DNA of 64,000 nt from Sarcomyxa edulis (taxonomy: Eukaryota > Basidiomycota > Agaricomycetes > Agaricales > Mycenaceae), in assembly GCA_009761415.1 (NCBI GenBank), contig QUOL01000011.1:248001-312000 (forward strand), given 5' to 3'. Every line of letters starts with the position of its first letter. Within the stretch, counting starts at the first letter, position 1. The notes beneath the pieces are model-generated. The model ran no database searches. It was given only the letters and a program-made list of their open reading frames with translations, and was not told the DNA's origin. The translations under genes were made by a program, and so were the position numbers. Positions 1-12,100 of the stretch are shown here, one piece after another.

Positions 1-239
1 TCCATGAGTGGAAGTACTAGCCCCCTAATTCCATGCTGCGAACGTAGTATGTGGTTTCGTTGTCGTTCAGCTGACTCTTCGTATAACCAGTCTATTGTGC
101 TGCCGTCTGAGTATTTCGAGCGTTGGGCAGCGCTCTTTCCGAGGGTAATCGTATCGGGTAAAAGGCCATCCTCTGTCAACTCGAAAACATCTTCTGGCTG
201 TCGTACTTCGTCGTGATATGGAATTGGTGGGTATGACAT
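1..239 (-). CDS. CLC-type chloride channel, N-terminal fragment (partial)
   Basis: The gene starts with an ATG at 237-239 and runs off the left edge, so about 79 residues are visible. They read as a cytosolic N-terminal tail: a Tyr/Pro-rich start (MSYPPIPYHDEV), then SKYSDGSTIDWLYEESAER, then ILRSQHGIRGLVLPLMD, which should lead into the first membrane helix. The (S/T)IDW..EE..ER block just before the first helix is what I associate with fungal voltage-gated chloride channels of endosome or vacuole membranes (Gef1-like). No channel selectivity motif is visible because the membrane part lies outside the window, so the assignment rests on the tail alone. The gene is divergent from MED4, with only 97 bp between the two start codons. 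Confidence 0.5.
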   Translation of the reverse strand, partial: MSYPPIPYHDEVRQPEDVFELTEDGLLPDTITLGKSAAQRSKYSDGSTIDWLYEESAERQRNHILRSQHGIRGLVLPLM

Positions 240-336
240 GCTGAAAGTAACGCGTCAACGAGTTGTTGCGGTTAGAATTTAGGCGGTATTTGGTAGAGCC
301 CCGAGTTCATAACAGGCTTTCGACCTTGCGGTGACC
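240..336. promoter_or_regulatory. Short bidirectional promoter between the channel gene and MED4
   Basis: Only 97 bp separate the start codons of two divergently transcribed genes. Both promoters and 5' UTRs must share or overlap in this space, or extend into the neighbouring coding sequence. I see no canonical TATA box in it. Confidence 0.4.
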
Positions 337-1184
337 ATGTCGATGCCTACAGCTGCTAATAGCCATGGGATACACGGCCAGGACACGTCTTCCATGACTT
401 CTATCCTTCTAGCACCTCTAAATAACCTGCAAGCCCTATCTCAAATACTTTTTCTTTCATTATCACCCATACAAACGAAACCACCACCGCCTCCACCCAT
501 CTCAGCGTTTCTCGCCTGCGATGAAGCTCTTGCATCTGCTGTCCAACTCGCACATACTCATCAGATAAAACAACGGAAGATAGAACGACTGAAATCCGAG
601 ATTCTGGAACTCGAAACGCGTTGGAGAGATATTTGTGTCGAACTTGAGAATGGGAAGAGAGAATTGGAGGTGATAATCAAGGAAGGTGACGAACGGACGA
701 AAGCTATCAGTGAAGCAAAATCAGGTGCGTAAATATCTGTCTGAGCCTTTTTCTACTCCTGAACATGATTCGCAGCTGCTATCCCCTACCCTGAACTTCT
801 CGCATATGCTCAAAGTCTCAGTGCGTTTACATCTGCACCACCGAACATGCCAGACCTTGGTCTACCCGGCCAACCTCCGCCTCCTCTATTCTTCCCTCCA
901 TTCCCGAACGAAGAGAAAATGCGTAGAGGTAGGCTCAATGCCGAAGCACCGTTGGGATTACTCGGGGAGACCCATTCTGTTGGGAGACGTAAGTCGTCAA
1001 TACCATTTTCGTATACACGTTTGATGAGACTTGTACTTTCTTTCCAGCACCAACTGTTTCGCCACCTAAAACCACGGCCGATATCAATCCTGCTCACGGC
1101 GCAAATCCCTACAGGCAGGATCTGCGTCCTCAGCTGTCGCAACCCGTCTTTGATTTCGACCTAGACTTGAATCCCGACTTGTGA
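337..1184 (+). CDS. MED4: Mediator complex subunit 4
   Basis: MED4 is a middle-module subunit of Mediator, the nuclear coactivator that links transcription factors to RNA polymerase II. Three exons join cleanly: 337-724, 776-988 and 1048-1184, with introns at 725-775 and 989-1047, both GT..AG. The product has a long coiled coil (about residues 65-125, containing ACDEALASAVQLAHTHQIKQ), then IPYPELLAYAQSLSAFTSAPP, then a Pro-rich stretch, and ends in an acidic tail, FDFDLDLNPDL. The coiled coil followed by the IPYPELLAYA segment is the signature of MED4. ATG 337 is the first in frame; 343 and 393 are possible alternative starts. The gene converges on the phosphatase gene 97 bp downstream. Confidence 0.9.
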
Positions 1185-1281
1185 CTCCATACCCCATTCT
1201 TACTTTGTATTTTTTTCGTCTCCACTGTATCATATGTATCAATATCGCTAATTCCACAACGACCTCAGACCCTCTAAGCAA

Positions 1282-2006
1282 TCAAGGACTCTGCTTCAAA
1301 TCACCTCGAATCTTCAACATTCGTATTCGATGGGCAAGACTGCCACCAATATCCGACACACGATCTGCAAAAGGTCTTTTCGCAGGCTTAATTGGTCGTT
1401 TCCCGTCGAACTGCAGAGCATAGGTAACTAGCTGCTGTCTGAACCCCAGGTTTGGACAAACGATACCGCGTTTGGACTGGACAAACTCGATAGCTTCCGT
1501 TGGTATCATGCTCGTTGTGGCGAGTAGAAATGCACAGACGACTGTAGCGCTACGGCTGATGCCCTGTACACAGTGGACCTAAAAATCCGCCTATTGAGTC
1601 GCGTTGGATAACTAGATAGTTGCATGCATGCGTAACACACCAATACTCGATTCTCTTCATTCTCATCTAGAGCATCCCGAATGAAAGCAGTCGTCTTCTC
1701 AAGATGAGATAGAATGTCCACGTCTGAACGGTCGGCGAGGCGTACATGCAGCCTATTTTCCGTCAAGATCATCTCGGGGAGGACAGGGTCCATGTCCGTC
1801 ACTGTAAGGACGTGTGTGATGCATAGCTTGGATAGCTCTGCTTCATCTTGAGCAGTGTAATAGTCGGATAGATACAGGCGAGGAACGATGAGGCTTGCTG
1901 TGCGCCCGTATCTTGGACTAGCAGCGCCAGCCTTTGTCGGACTCGGCGGTTGAGGTTGTTCGTCAGCGACAGGGATTCCCCAGCTTGGAGCAGGGAATGC
2001 AAGCAT
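1282..2006 (-). CDS. Dual-specificity protein phosphatase
   Basis: Two exons, 2006-1641 and 1578-1282, with a 62 nt intron in phase 0, give about 220 residues. The first exon ends just before the catalytic loop and the second begins with it: VHCVQGISRSAT, a perfect HCx5R phosphate-binding loop with the usual following Ser-Ala-Thr. The upstream LADRSDVDI matches the general-acid Asp loop of DSPs, and IVPRLYLSDYYTAQDEAEL matches the start of the DSPc fold. It therefore should hydrolyse phospho-Tyr and phospho-Ser/Thr. The N-terminal 40 residues are Pro-rich and disordered, and no targeting or substrate domain is visible. The ATG at 2006 is the best start I see. The promoter region is shared with the divergent DHHC gene. 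Confidence 0.85.
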
Positions 2007-2331
2007 CGAAATTTCAAGTAGGAAGAGACTGTAGATTGTGTAGATAAGTGCCGAACCTGTTGACGGCCATTATGTGGGCCGCTAGAAAGTATGTTTTTGA
2101 TCTCCTTGGCCCTGGCCACTGGTCAGACCACCTCGACTCGGACATCACGGCGTGAACTAGATCAAGAGTATACAACAAGCTCCGTCGTACGTGTCGAATG
2201 GCTGGCCATTTGTTATGGATGAGTAGAACTCTAGAATTGTTGATACAGAGTTTTGTATGCTTCCTCTTGGGGTGAGCAAGTTCGAATTCTCGCAACTTGG
2301 ACGAAATCAAACTAACGAGATTGTGCCACAG

Positions 2332-3642
2332 GTATGGATGGTATATATCTACCTTTGAAATCGGTGGTACGCTCGTGAATATACCAAGGTGACTGCGCTA
2401 ATCGTCAGCATCCATACAGTCAACTGGCTCATGCGCTATCGAGGACAACGTCTTTCAGGATGTAAGCCCGTATCTGCCTTGCAGTCCCCGCTTTCGACCT
2501 AACATCATCTCAGCCCTATACCTCGGACTTTCTAACGCGTCATTCGTTCTCCTGAGTACTCTATACGTGTCTCTTACCCTCGGCCGCAAAACTCGAAGCA
2601 TACCACCTCGTCTACGCCCAAACGCCCCCTCGGAACCATACGATTGCGCAAACCTTGACGGTGATCTCGCTATATGCAACAAAGGTGACTGTAAAGGATC
2701 ATGGAAACCACCGAGGACACACCATTGCTCGAGCTGTAATACATGTCGGCTCGAATTCGACCATCACTGTCCATGGGTAAGTTGTCCTTCCAAGATTTCT
2801 TCTTGTGCGGACATTCTGTTACTGACTGGCGATCAAGTTAGGTACTTGTCTGACTACATCGCGCATGAAAGCCTTTCTGTGCATGCTTTCTCTCGTTCCT
2901 ATCTCCTTCATTATAGCCGTTGCACCTATACTGTCGACGCTTGGACACCACATAGTCATCTGCTACTCACTTTCAAAAAACGATTCATGGGCGAACCAGG
3001 TCTGGTGGGATTGGGTTGGATCTTGGATCTTTTTCGGAGGTCCTCTGGGCCGATGGGTCGGCGGGATGTTGCTCGGATTTTATATCCAACAGTCTCAACC
3101 AAGCTACGACGGACCTCGTTTTCCTGGTGATATGATTGACAAGCCTCACTTGAGTGTCGTCGCTCTCGTTGGCATGACTTTTCTTGTCTCATGCTTTACG
3201 GTGGTATGTCGATGCAGTTTCTCGAATTTCCTCCATGCACAGTTACCCGTTCAAAGGCTGACAGGCTCGTTACATCTCCAGGGCCTCGCAATCAAAACTA
3301 CACTAGATGTCCTCAAGGGCTTGACGACAGTAGAGTCTATGTACCCTACCACTCTCACGACCGGGAAGCTGGTGTGCATTCCCGACTCGGAGGACAATAA
3401 TAACAATGTCTATACTGTCCTTCCTGGAGAGCGTATCTATGATCTAGGTCGTCGTGCGAATTGGAGACAAGTGATGGATCAGTCACTTTTGTACCATAAT
3501 AGTAACAGGTCTGTTTGATGTCCGGCCGCTGTTTTTCTGAGCCCTGTTGAATTCATCATTGATTGCCTGTTTTTTCAGTGACGTATACGTTTGGCCGAAA
3601 CTCAATCCCACAGTTTTGCGTCGAATGCGTCAGTCTCGCTGA
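2332..3642 (+). CDS. DHHC-type protein S-palmitoyltransferase (5' end unresolved)
   Basis: It transfers palmitate to cysteine thiols of membrane proteins at the ER, Golgi or vacuole. The product shows a membrane helix ([20 protein letters not shown]), then a zinc-binding Cys-rich domain ([19 protein letters not shown]) leading to the catalytic DHHCPW at about 2758-2776. The reading continues after an intron (2777-2837) as [14 protein letters not shown] and two more helices. Further introns are 3204-3281 and 3509-3578. The last exon adds the tail [15 protein letters not shown] and stops at 3640-3642. The second exon can be joined to [10 protein letters not shown] from 2333, but I could not fix the initiating ATG upstream (a candidate is near 2071). 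The gene converges on the GH45 gene, with 55 bp between stops. Confidence 0.85.
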
Positions 3643-3697
3643 TGCGTTACGATATAGAGGTATTTTTACAAGATATAATCAACTCGGATCTGCATCA

Positions 3698-4547
3698 TCA
3701 AGGCGCGGTTCCTGGACGATATCGTTACATTTGAGGACGACAATGACGACGACCCGATACATACCTTGGTTCCCGCATCCGACTGCAGGCCAATTTCCTG
3801 CTGTCTCTCCCGTGAGGCAGGATCCCGTCCACAGGGATTGCCCGTCGCTGCCTGACCACTCACTGCACGAAACCTCAGTGAATGTTCCTGTGAGTGCGCC
3901 GTGTCCTGTTGTTCCTTGTTCAGCAATCGAATCCCAACAATCTCTTACTTGATGGGACCTACCGCTAGGGAAAAACGCAGAGGAGGCGCCGGTATCTTCA
4001 CATAGATCGAAACTAGAGTGCAACCCATCAAGTTCAATGCATTAAAAGTTCCGTCCTTGACAAGAGACTTACTGAACGGCTGCTCCGTGCTGATTGGTCG
4101 GATTACTCTTTGACTGGGCACACCATTCTGTGTTTCCAGCAACGGGGCAGAGGTCTGTGACCTTCACGATGACGCTCTTGAATGGTCCAGTAAACGCAGG
4201 CGAGTAAGGGTCTGCTGCCCCTGTGAGCGCAAAGCAGCGACCACAGGCATCTCCTGGCCCGAGTCCTGGGGAAGATCCGAACGCAAGTTGGCTTATTGCT
4301 GCGGTGTATCCGCTAGCTGCTTTGCCGCATGCTGCGGAGGTGTCATTCATGAATCAGGATACACTCCTTCTGAACGACATATCGATGATTTACCTGGAGC
4401 ATTGCAGCCGGAGTACATTGTGAAGGATGCTGACCCCGACGGATTCTGTATGTATCCGTCAGTAGCGCGTTGGTCGATGCTCATGCCACTGGCAAGGCCA
4501 AAGAGCGTCAATGCGGTGAGTAGACCTGAGGATAGGGTTTGCTTCAT
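3698..4547 (-). CDS. GH45 endo-beta-1,4-glucanase, subfamily C
   Basis: This is a secreted cellulase that cuts internal beta-1,4 bonds of cellulose and related glucans. Five exons join in frame (4547-4394, 4331-4073, 4012-3963, 3905-3765, 3711-3698) to give 205 residues. A signal peptide (MKQTLSSGLLTALTLFGLASG) and a short pro-region lead into GYIQNPSGSASFTMYSGC, and the body follows the Phanerochaete Cel45A pattern: ACGKAASGYTAA, GDACGRCFALTG, VTDLCPVAGN, NQHGAAVHFDLCEDTG, HGALTGTFTEVSC, ending CGNQGTAP. The Asn in PVAGN and the Asp in HFDLC align with the base and acid described for Cel45A. The conserved Cys residues are kept. There is no carbohydrate-binding module. One CCCCGC hexamer (4665-4670), a possible CreA-type site, lies upstream; this is only suggestive. 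Confidence 0.93.
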
Positions 4548-6294
4548 AGTGCGATGCTGGGAAAGAGTGCGTATTCTCTCTGCCTTTTTGTAGCCTTTTC
4601 TCTGCCTCTGGAATTCCGCATAAATCTCGGAAAATGTGTTCGAGAATCCAGGGACATTTATTGACCCCGCCTGTGCTTGTGGGCCAGATGTGCGTGCTGA
4701 TGACCACCGACTTCGTACCGACGGGGGTTCTTAGAACAGCAATGACCGACTCTGGAATTTCATCGGCGGAAGCTTCTACTGTCATATGAACGGTAAGTGC
4801 CACGGCCGCCAGTGCAGACATATCCTGACATTGTCAGCGTTTTGCCAGTGGCACTCCGTGACCTTGTCTCGACCTTGAAACGATCTGGAAAACAAGTTCG
4901 AAGGTTCCTTGAGTTGGTCCACAATTGACCCTCACCTAGGCGATGTATATTGCAGTCTTGAATCAGCTTAACTTCGACTTTGCACGCGAATTCTCCGGTG
5001 TATTGTTTTGCATGAATTCTGGAAGGCTGGATTCAGAACAGTATCGGTAGGCATTACTGTCTATGTATTCCGTTAATATATTGAGGGATTGTTACTATAG
5101 AGATATAATTTGACCTATGTCGAAGACCCATAAGTAGTTGACTCACAACGCAATATTTGAAGCACAATATCTATGAGTAAGTCAATGAATCTTTTTATAC
5201 TGTCCGTATCTATGATTCCGAAGACACTCATTGACCAGACTCGTCGAGTGTTAAGTCTCGTCTCCAAGCTTCGAGGAGTCGTTCCATGTAGACCGGCTGA
5301 CGTTTGGCGGTGAAGTTCAGCCTCCTGCACAGTTCTTGGATCGTAATCTTGACTCTCAACGCAGGATGAACAACGTCAACGTAAACACTGCGTTCGGAAT
5401 AAGGACACAAGCACAGGTACGGGGGTTTTGATGAGGTTGCCCCGTTCCTATGTTGTCCAGTCCTATCGTGAGGTAGCTTACAATTGAAGACCTGGGCTAT
5501 CATGCATCATGCATCATGGCCCGATCTCCACTTGATTTTGAACGTACCAATCCTGAATTCGATGAGGCACGGTCTTGAATCTGATTTCCTCGATCACAAT
5601 TTCGGATACTAAAAATGGCCGTTCTATTTATAGTGCTCATTTTTTCTCATTGAACCTCTTCTCGGAGCACGTCAGTAGAAATGCTGTCTCCAGCGATGCG
5701 TCTTTGAGCGAAAACTTTGTTCATCTGATTTTACAGGATCCTACAGAATCGACTGAGCTCGAGACTAGTGAATAGCGCGTTTCGGTCAGCGGTATGTATA
5801 TATCATCTATGACTTTTCGACAAGCTTGTTATCTAGAGCTCCAGGCTACAGTCAGTGCTGCGCAAACCCACGGATGACAGAATCTCCATGCAACAAACTA
5901 TATGATTTGTTCCATAAACCTTACCCACACAGTATGTGTACCTGTCGGCGTTCGGCAGCACTTCAGCACCTTGTTTCGAAGTAAGCAGCCAGTTCGTCCA
6001 AATCCCACTTACTTAGTTCAATTATCGACCTCCAGGCTATTCGACCGGTATAATCGTTGTCATATGGTATACGGTTCTCGGACTACTTTTTTCGAGGACC
6101 GGAACCCACACGAAAACCTTCTATCTATTTAAAACGCCATCGGATACACGCGCTTCTGGTTCCTGGCATAGATACTAAGAAAGTCTATCAATGAACTCCA
6201 CTCAGCACGTTGCCCAACAAGGTTGACTTTCTCGCGCCCTGGTACATATTAAAAGACGTCTCTATCAATTCCATTCTCCCCCGCTTCATCCACT
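4548..6294. other. Gene-poor intergenic region with a possible ORF relic
   Basis: This stretch separates two divergent genes, the endoglucanase and the transporter, and so holds both promoters. Near 6246 the word attaaaaga could serve as a TATA-like element for the transporter. On the minus strand, about 5503-5228 is open and includes the peptide ITIQELCRRLNFTAKRQPVY, which looks protein-like, but I find no splice structure or start that makes a full gene. A short direct repeat of atgcatc occurs at about 5503-5518. Nothing else is recognisable. Confidence 0.4.
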
Positions 6295-9050
6295 ATGGCT
6301 TCCTCGATAGCGAATACTGCCATGAAGGAACCCATTGACCCTTACGGCTCGTCCAAGGAGAAGCTGGAGCATGATCTTGTATCGGTATCACACGTCTCCG
6401 ACGCTGACGAGGTGCCCGTTTTCGAGGAGTATCTCCTCTATGCCGCCATGCAAAGGCACTCAGAAGATATAAACGAGGCCCCAGATACTCTGGATCATAA
6501 AGCGGGCTTTTTTGGAAGGCTGGCATATCGCGTTGGGAGGTTCCCATATGCCATTGCAAAGTGGTCGGATCACAAGGCAAGCCTTGTTCATCTTTCTCTG
6601 ATATGCTATCTAAATTATTGTTCAGGGTCCAAACGTGAACGTCGAAATTACTGGTCTAGAGGACAAGTCCCGGGGCCCCGACGATACGGAGCGAATGAAT
6701 GCTGCTCGTGCATTGCGGCTGGCCTCTTGGGCCTCCGCATTCTACTTGATCACAACCGACATTTTGGGCCCTTTCAACGCTCCTTTTGCCATCTCACAAG
6801 TAGGATGGGTACCTGGTGAGCTACTTGTTATTGTCATAACACCAACATCATCTAACGCATGCTTAGGCATCATCCTATACTTCTTCAGTCAGTGACCGCA
6901 TCACCTTCTTATTCCCATTGAACTGACTCGAAGATCGTATCAAGTGGGACTGATTGCCCTCTATACCGGTCTTATCTTGTGGAGGCTCTTCATCCGGCTC
7001 GATTCTCTCCATTATCCCTTGAAGACTTATGCAGATATCGCTGAACGTATTTTTGGCCGGACAGCCCGTCACGTTTGCACCGTTCTACAAAGTATTCAGC
7101 TAGTCATAAATGCCAGTCCTGCCCATTCTCGCATTCCCCGAAACTCATTTCTTACCGTTGTTTTTTTCTTCTTCTCTAGGTCGCCACTATCTGCCTTAGT
7201 AATGGGCAAGCCTTATCGCAGATCAGCAAAGGCCGTGTAAGTAGCTCCATGCATCTACGAAGTTCCGATTAAATTGACCTGGGCGGCGACCCACAGTTGT
7301 GCTTCGCCGTCTGCATAGTAATTTGGTCATTCGTCGGGATGATTATCGGACAAATCCGTACCCTCAAGGTGGGAAGAATCTCACGACAAGCTATGAATGG
7401 TTTCATACATAACTCATCCGTGTTTATTATTCACGCCGTCAGAATTACGGGTGGCTTGCTAATAGCGCAGTCTGGTGCGTGATGATACTTTACATCCCAG
7501 TCTGAATACTGATTGTGTGACTACCTCAGGATCAATCTGTGCATTATCTTTATATCCATGGGTTTCGTAGCACACAGCCCCCCAAACTTCGCATCGGCGT
7601 TTTCTTCCTTGGGAGTTTCTCCAGGACCTGTCAAAACGGAAGTCTTTGGCCATCTCCCATTGTTTTCCCAGGTATGTAGACTTACCGGTGACTATGTGTG
7701 TTCGCATCTATTAACCTCCGGACCCAAGGTTAATGGTATCATGAACATGGTTAGTGGTGATTCTAGTACTATTTCTATTGAGATCCGACTTTTGGAGGCA
7801 GGTTTTTGCTTATGGAGGTGCTATGATATTCCCTGAGATGGTGGGTTATACACTTTGTCATGATGAGCAGGTGTTGACCGCATTATGACCATGTAGATGG
7901 CCGAGATGAGAAGACCCATGGACTTCTGGAAGGGCATGGTCAGTTTGAAGGCTTTGTCCAGACTCTGTATAGGCTTATGAGGCAATCTCCAGGCCCTCGC
8001 TCAATCGCTGATCTTTTGCGCATACCTCCTTTACGGGGTCTTTATTTATGTGAGCGCTATCCTCTGGGTAAATATTCTGTGTCCGGAAGGAAGCTAATAT
8101 CCCATCCCATCACTCAGGCCTTCCAAGGGCAGTTTACTCTGCCTCTTGCATACCAGGGTGTCAGCAAATACGCATGGCAAACTGTTGGTAACGTCCTGGC
8201 TTTGATCACCGGTATTATTGCTGCTGGATTGTACGGGAACATTGGAATCAGTGCGTTCAAACCGTCTACTTCGGTTTAATTTTGATCAGTAATTGACATG
8301 GTGCCATCATTCAGAGGTCGTGTATATCAATGTAGTTGAGGATTGGCTCCACGGTCCTCGTCTTATGTCTCAAAAAGGACGGTACATTTGGACGGGTAAG
8401 TGTGGCGCTTATAGTATCGAAGTGATTTCAGCTGCTGACATTACCGACCATTTGTACCCACTAACAGCCCTTGTTTTGTTTTACTGGGCACTAGGTAAGG
8501 TCGTTCTTCTCAACTTTCCCACTCCATCTGATCCGCCTCCTTTGCAATTAGCCTTTGTCATTGGCTCCGCAATTCCCCAAGTACAGACAATCACAGGTTT
8601 AATTGCGGCCATAGCCATAATGCAGTTCACGTACACCTTCCCTCCTTTACTCCGTTTGGGTTACGACGTTATCACAGACGCTATGGCCGCTGACGGGAAA
8701 TATGTTCCTGGCCAAGGACCAAAACATGTCGATTCGTGGCGCGAGTGGTCTCGATGGAAGAGGGTATGCATGATTTGTCATCTCATCCCCACGAGATTTC
8801 CATGTTGATGCGCACCTCCTCTATTGTCAGGGCTTGTTCAGTGGTCGTTGGTATTTCAAATTATTCAACCTTGGAATGACTCTCGGTGGTTTGGCGATGG
8901 CTTGCCTCGGTGAGTTTTCTCGGCAATGTCTTGGGTTCACCAATCACTGAAATCCTGTTCCAAGGTATGTGGGGAGCTGGAGAATCTATCAAGGCCACCT
9001 TTGCCAAATCTGGAGCCGCAACCTCCTTCGGCTGTAAACCCCCCGTCTAA
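6295..9050 (+). CDS. Amino acid transporter, AAAP/Aa_trans family (Mtr-like)
   Basis: It is a membrane permease for amino acids, probably proton-coupled, at the plasma membrane or vacuole. A hydrophilic N-terminus of about 95 residues (acidic, cytosolic) is followed by many hydrophobic segments split over roughly a dozen small exons. Recognisable pieces are ALRLASWASAFYLITTDILG, YTGLILWRLFIRLDS, YADIAERIFGR, GAMIFPEMMAEMRRPMDFWK, LITGIIAAGLYGNIGIKV and YTFPPLLRLGYDVITDAM. The gene starts at ATG 6295 and ends TAA 9048-9050 after GCKPPV. The first intron (6577-6625) uses a GC donor (AAG/GCAAGC) with a normal AG acceptor. Substrate cannot be told from sequence. It converges on TFIP11 with 77 bp between stops. 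Confidence 0.85.
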
Positions 9051-9127
9051 TGAATGTCCACTGTGGAAGAGATACTGCAGTATTTGGGCATTATCTGGCT
9101 AATCTTCCTTAATATATACTAGTAGTA

Positions 9128-12100
9128 CTACAAATTTGATCTTGACACCATATCTTCCAAAGATATCGCCCGGTAATCCTCAGTCTCCCCACCCACACCA
9201 GGCGCCGCTGGTGCCCACACCGCGTCGTCCAAAATATAAACCAGCAACCCGCCCTTGCCATCGGCAGTAGGACTGACCCTGAATAGAGGCATTCGAGATT
9301 TCTCGTGTGCCCGTCCGGTGGGTACGAATAGCAAGTTACTCGCTGCAGCATAGTCCTCCACGATAGACCTGAAAGTGATCTCATGCGTGCGCGCCGCAGG
9401 CCGAAGAGGTACCTTCGAAGGACGAGCTGCAGTGCTACTCGGTGAAGGACTCTCGCGGTTATGATGGTGATCAGGACGGGGAAGACGGGTCGGAGCATCA
9501 GGGCCCAGCTCAATCGCCTTGTTCATCAGCTGAAGTCCACGCGTAAAACCACGAGAGACCCCAGGCATATTTTGTACAGTTTCGGGAAAAGATCCTTTCC
9601 AGAACGAGTACCACTGCGCGACTTCTTCGAAACTGACACGTGGTTGGATGAGCCATACGTGGAGGACGTCTAGCCATTTCGGGAAGAATTCCGTCTCGAG
9701 GAGTTGGGAGACTATGGAAGGACGGAGGATGTCTGACCAGGATAATACACGTTGAAGTGGTTCCATGTTTTGATCTCGAGGATTGACACGGAAGTCGTCT
9801 CGGAGGGTGGCCCCGAGTTTTGGAACGACATATTTCAGCAGCATTGCGTCCCACTCGCCAGCATCGAATACCTGATGATCAATTAGTCTCGGAAGACTCG
9901 TAGAAAGGGGACACTCACATCTTTCCAAGCAACGAGGTCCATTGACAAATCCTCGCTAACGGTCCAGCTCCGTAGAAGACTCTTCACCTTCCTCCTAGCA
10001 TCCCCGACAACATCTTCTAATCGCAAACCAACATGGGGTAACCACGGGAAGACAATCGTCTGCAAAGACACCGTATCCTTTCTAGGATGCCAGTCAGCTA
10101 CAGCCTTTTGTACTTTAGGAAGAACAAGCTGGTCGAGTAAATTGTCACGAATAAATGGAGGTAGGACGCTTGACCACGCCTCGTAGAGTTTGACAGCAGG
10201 ATGAGGGTCTTGCGGTAGCCATTCGTTGTTGATACATGAGCGAACTTTTGGGAGCCACACGTTCCATAGAAGAGATTCGAATGGCGTCATTGGCTTTTCA
10301 CTGTGAAAGAGAATGGTCAGGATGATAATTCAAAACGAAGGAGAAATGTGATCACATACACGGCAATCGGTACAGGAGCGATAGTTTTCGAACCGTACAC
10401 ATCGACTTGAGATTGTGGGGGTGCTTCCTCGTGGGACCCTAGTCTTAGAGCACGTCTCCAATTCCGGAACGTTGTTACTAACACCAAAGGATCCTCTAAA
10501 GGACGCCAGTCAGCTACCATGCGCCGGACCTACGATGACGCAAGAAGTATGAGATGTTTGTTTGTCTAGAGCAGAATTTGAGGACATACCAATGGAGCGA
10601 TAGCCGCAACAACGATTTCATCGAGCCTATATATGTCGAATTCCCGAGAGAATTGGTCGACGAGTTTGTAGAACAATGGAGAGAAGGGTTCGAGCGACGC
10701 TTCGTAGATCGATGATAATTCTTTGGACTTTGATGCGATTTCGTTCGTCACTAATTGGACTTGTTGTAACCGCGAGATGACTGTAGGGACGCATGAGAAC
10801 TAGAGGTGATATCTGAAGGATGAATGACTTACGTTCCGCTTCGTCCTCCACTTTCTTCCGTAGTCGTGCATCTTCGTTGATTATCCAGGTCTTTCGCACC
10901 TGAAGGGCTTTGGCTTCACGAGCTAGACCATCAAGGTCGTTCTTGCACGCATCTCCGATGAGTCGTAGATTATGTCTGACTTCCGGTATTCGAGTGGGAT
11001 CATTCGAAGGGGACCAAGGGTTCATCGATACCTCCGCCAGTGAAGAGACTTCCCTGGGCTATAATGATAACATACCGGTCAATTAAACAATGCATGAATA
11101 AAGTCAGAAGAGCACTCACGACTGCTCCAGTAGCATCTATGATCTGCCCAATACCCGCTGCAACAGGCTCTTGACCAGCTTCTGCAATAATTTGCTCATA
11201 AGTCTTGTGCTCCACCTTGGTCTTGACTTTCTTGGGTCTCTTCCACACATCCGAACGTTTCTCTTTCTCGTCCCTTCCACCTTTCTTCCCACCTTTTCTC
11301 GGCTTCTTCGTATCCTCATCATCGCTAACCTCCTCCCCTCTCCGCTTTGCCTCCATCTTGGACTGCTCGGTCTTCTCTCTGAACCCTTTGAACGCGATAC
11401 CCATTTTCTGCGGTCGCAATTTGCTCTCTACGGGTGTTACAATACCTTCCCCAGTAGCTCCAAGACCAGTCCCAGCCTGCCAACCCATCTTGGCTAGCAT
11501 ACGGGCACCGAATGTGCCTTGCATTTTATTGAAGTGGGCAAGTTCGGCGGGGGTGAGAGGTACAGCAGGTTTAGTAGCAGTGTTAGCATTACGAACGAAG
11601 GATTGGGATTGAGAACGGTTTCCGAAGGATGAAGGAAGATCCTCGGTAGTGAGAGATGGGGCAGATGCAGATGTGGTAGGACGAGACCGAATGCCTCCCT
11701 TTGAATATCCAGTAGAGGGTTGTGTGGGTGATGCAGGTGCAGCACGAGATGAGCCTATACCGCCTTTCGAGAACGAAGGCATTGTCTCGACGGGTTTACT
11801 CTTGCCTGCTCCTAGTCCGAGTCCTATTCCACCCATTCGTGGTTTCTCTGGAGGCTCCTCGTCTTCATCTTCTTCTCTAACTCGGGGTGAAGGAGGCCTA
11901 GATGGTTCAGAATCGTCAGAATCATCAGAATATTCCTGACCCTCATCACCTATTTCCTCGTCGTCTTCCTTATCCTCATCATCTTCTGCATCCCCCTCGT
12001 CGACTTCCATCTCTTTATCCAGATCTACTTTCTCACCTGAAACAAATGCAGGTGCTTTCGTCCAATCACTCTTCTTCTGCTCCTTACCACCACGACGGCC

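Noticed and set aside
2014..2310. Minus-strand ORF of 98 residues as an N-terminal extension of the dual-specificity phosphatase
   Set aside because: It is in the divergent promoter region, has no link by splice sites and no phosphatase-like text.
11171..11612. Plus-strand ORFs of 108-135 residues
   Set aside because: They are antisense to the TFIP11 G-patch exon, and their Leu/Ser-rich text mirrors its Lys/Glu-rich coding strand.
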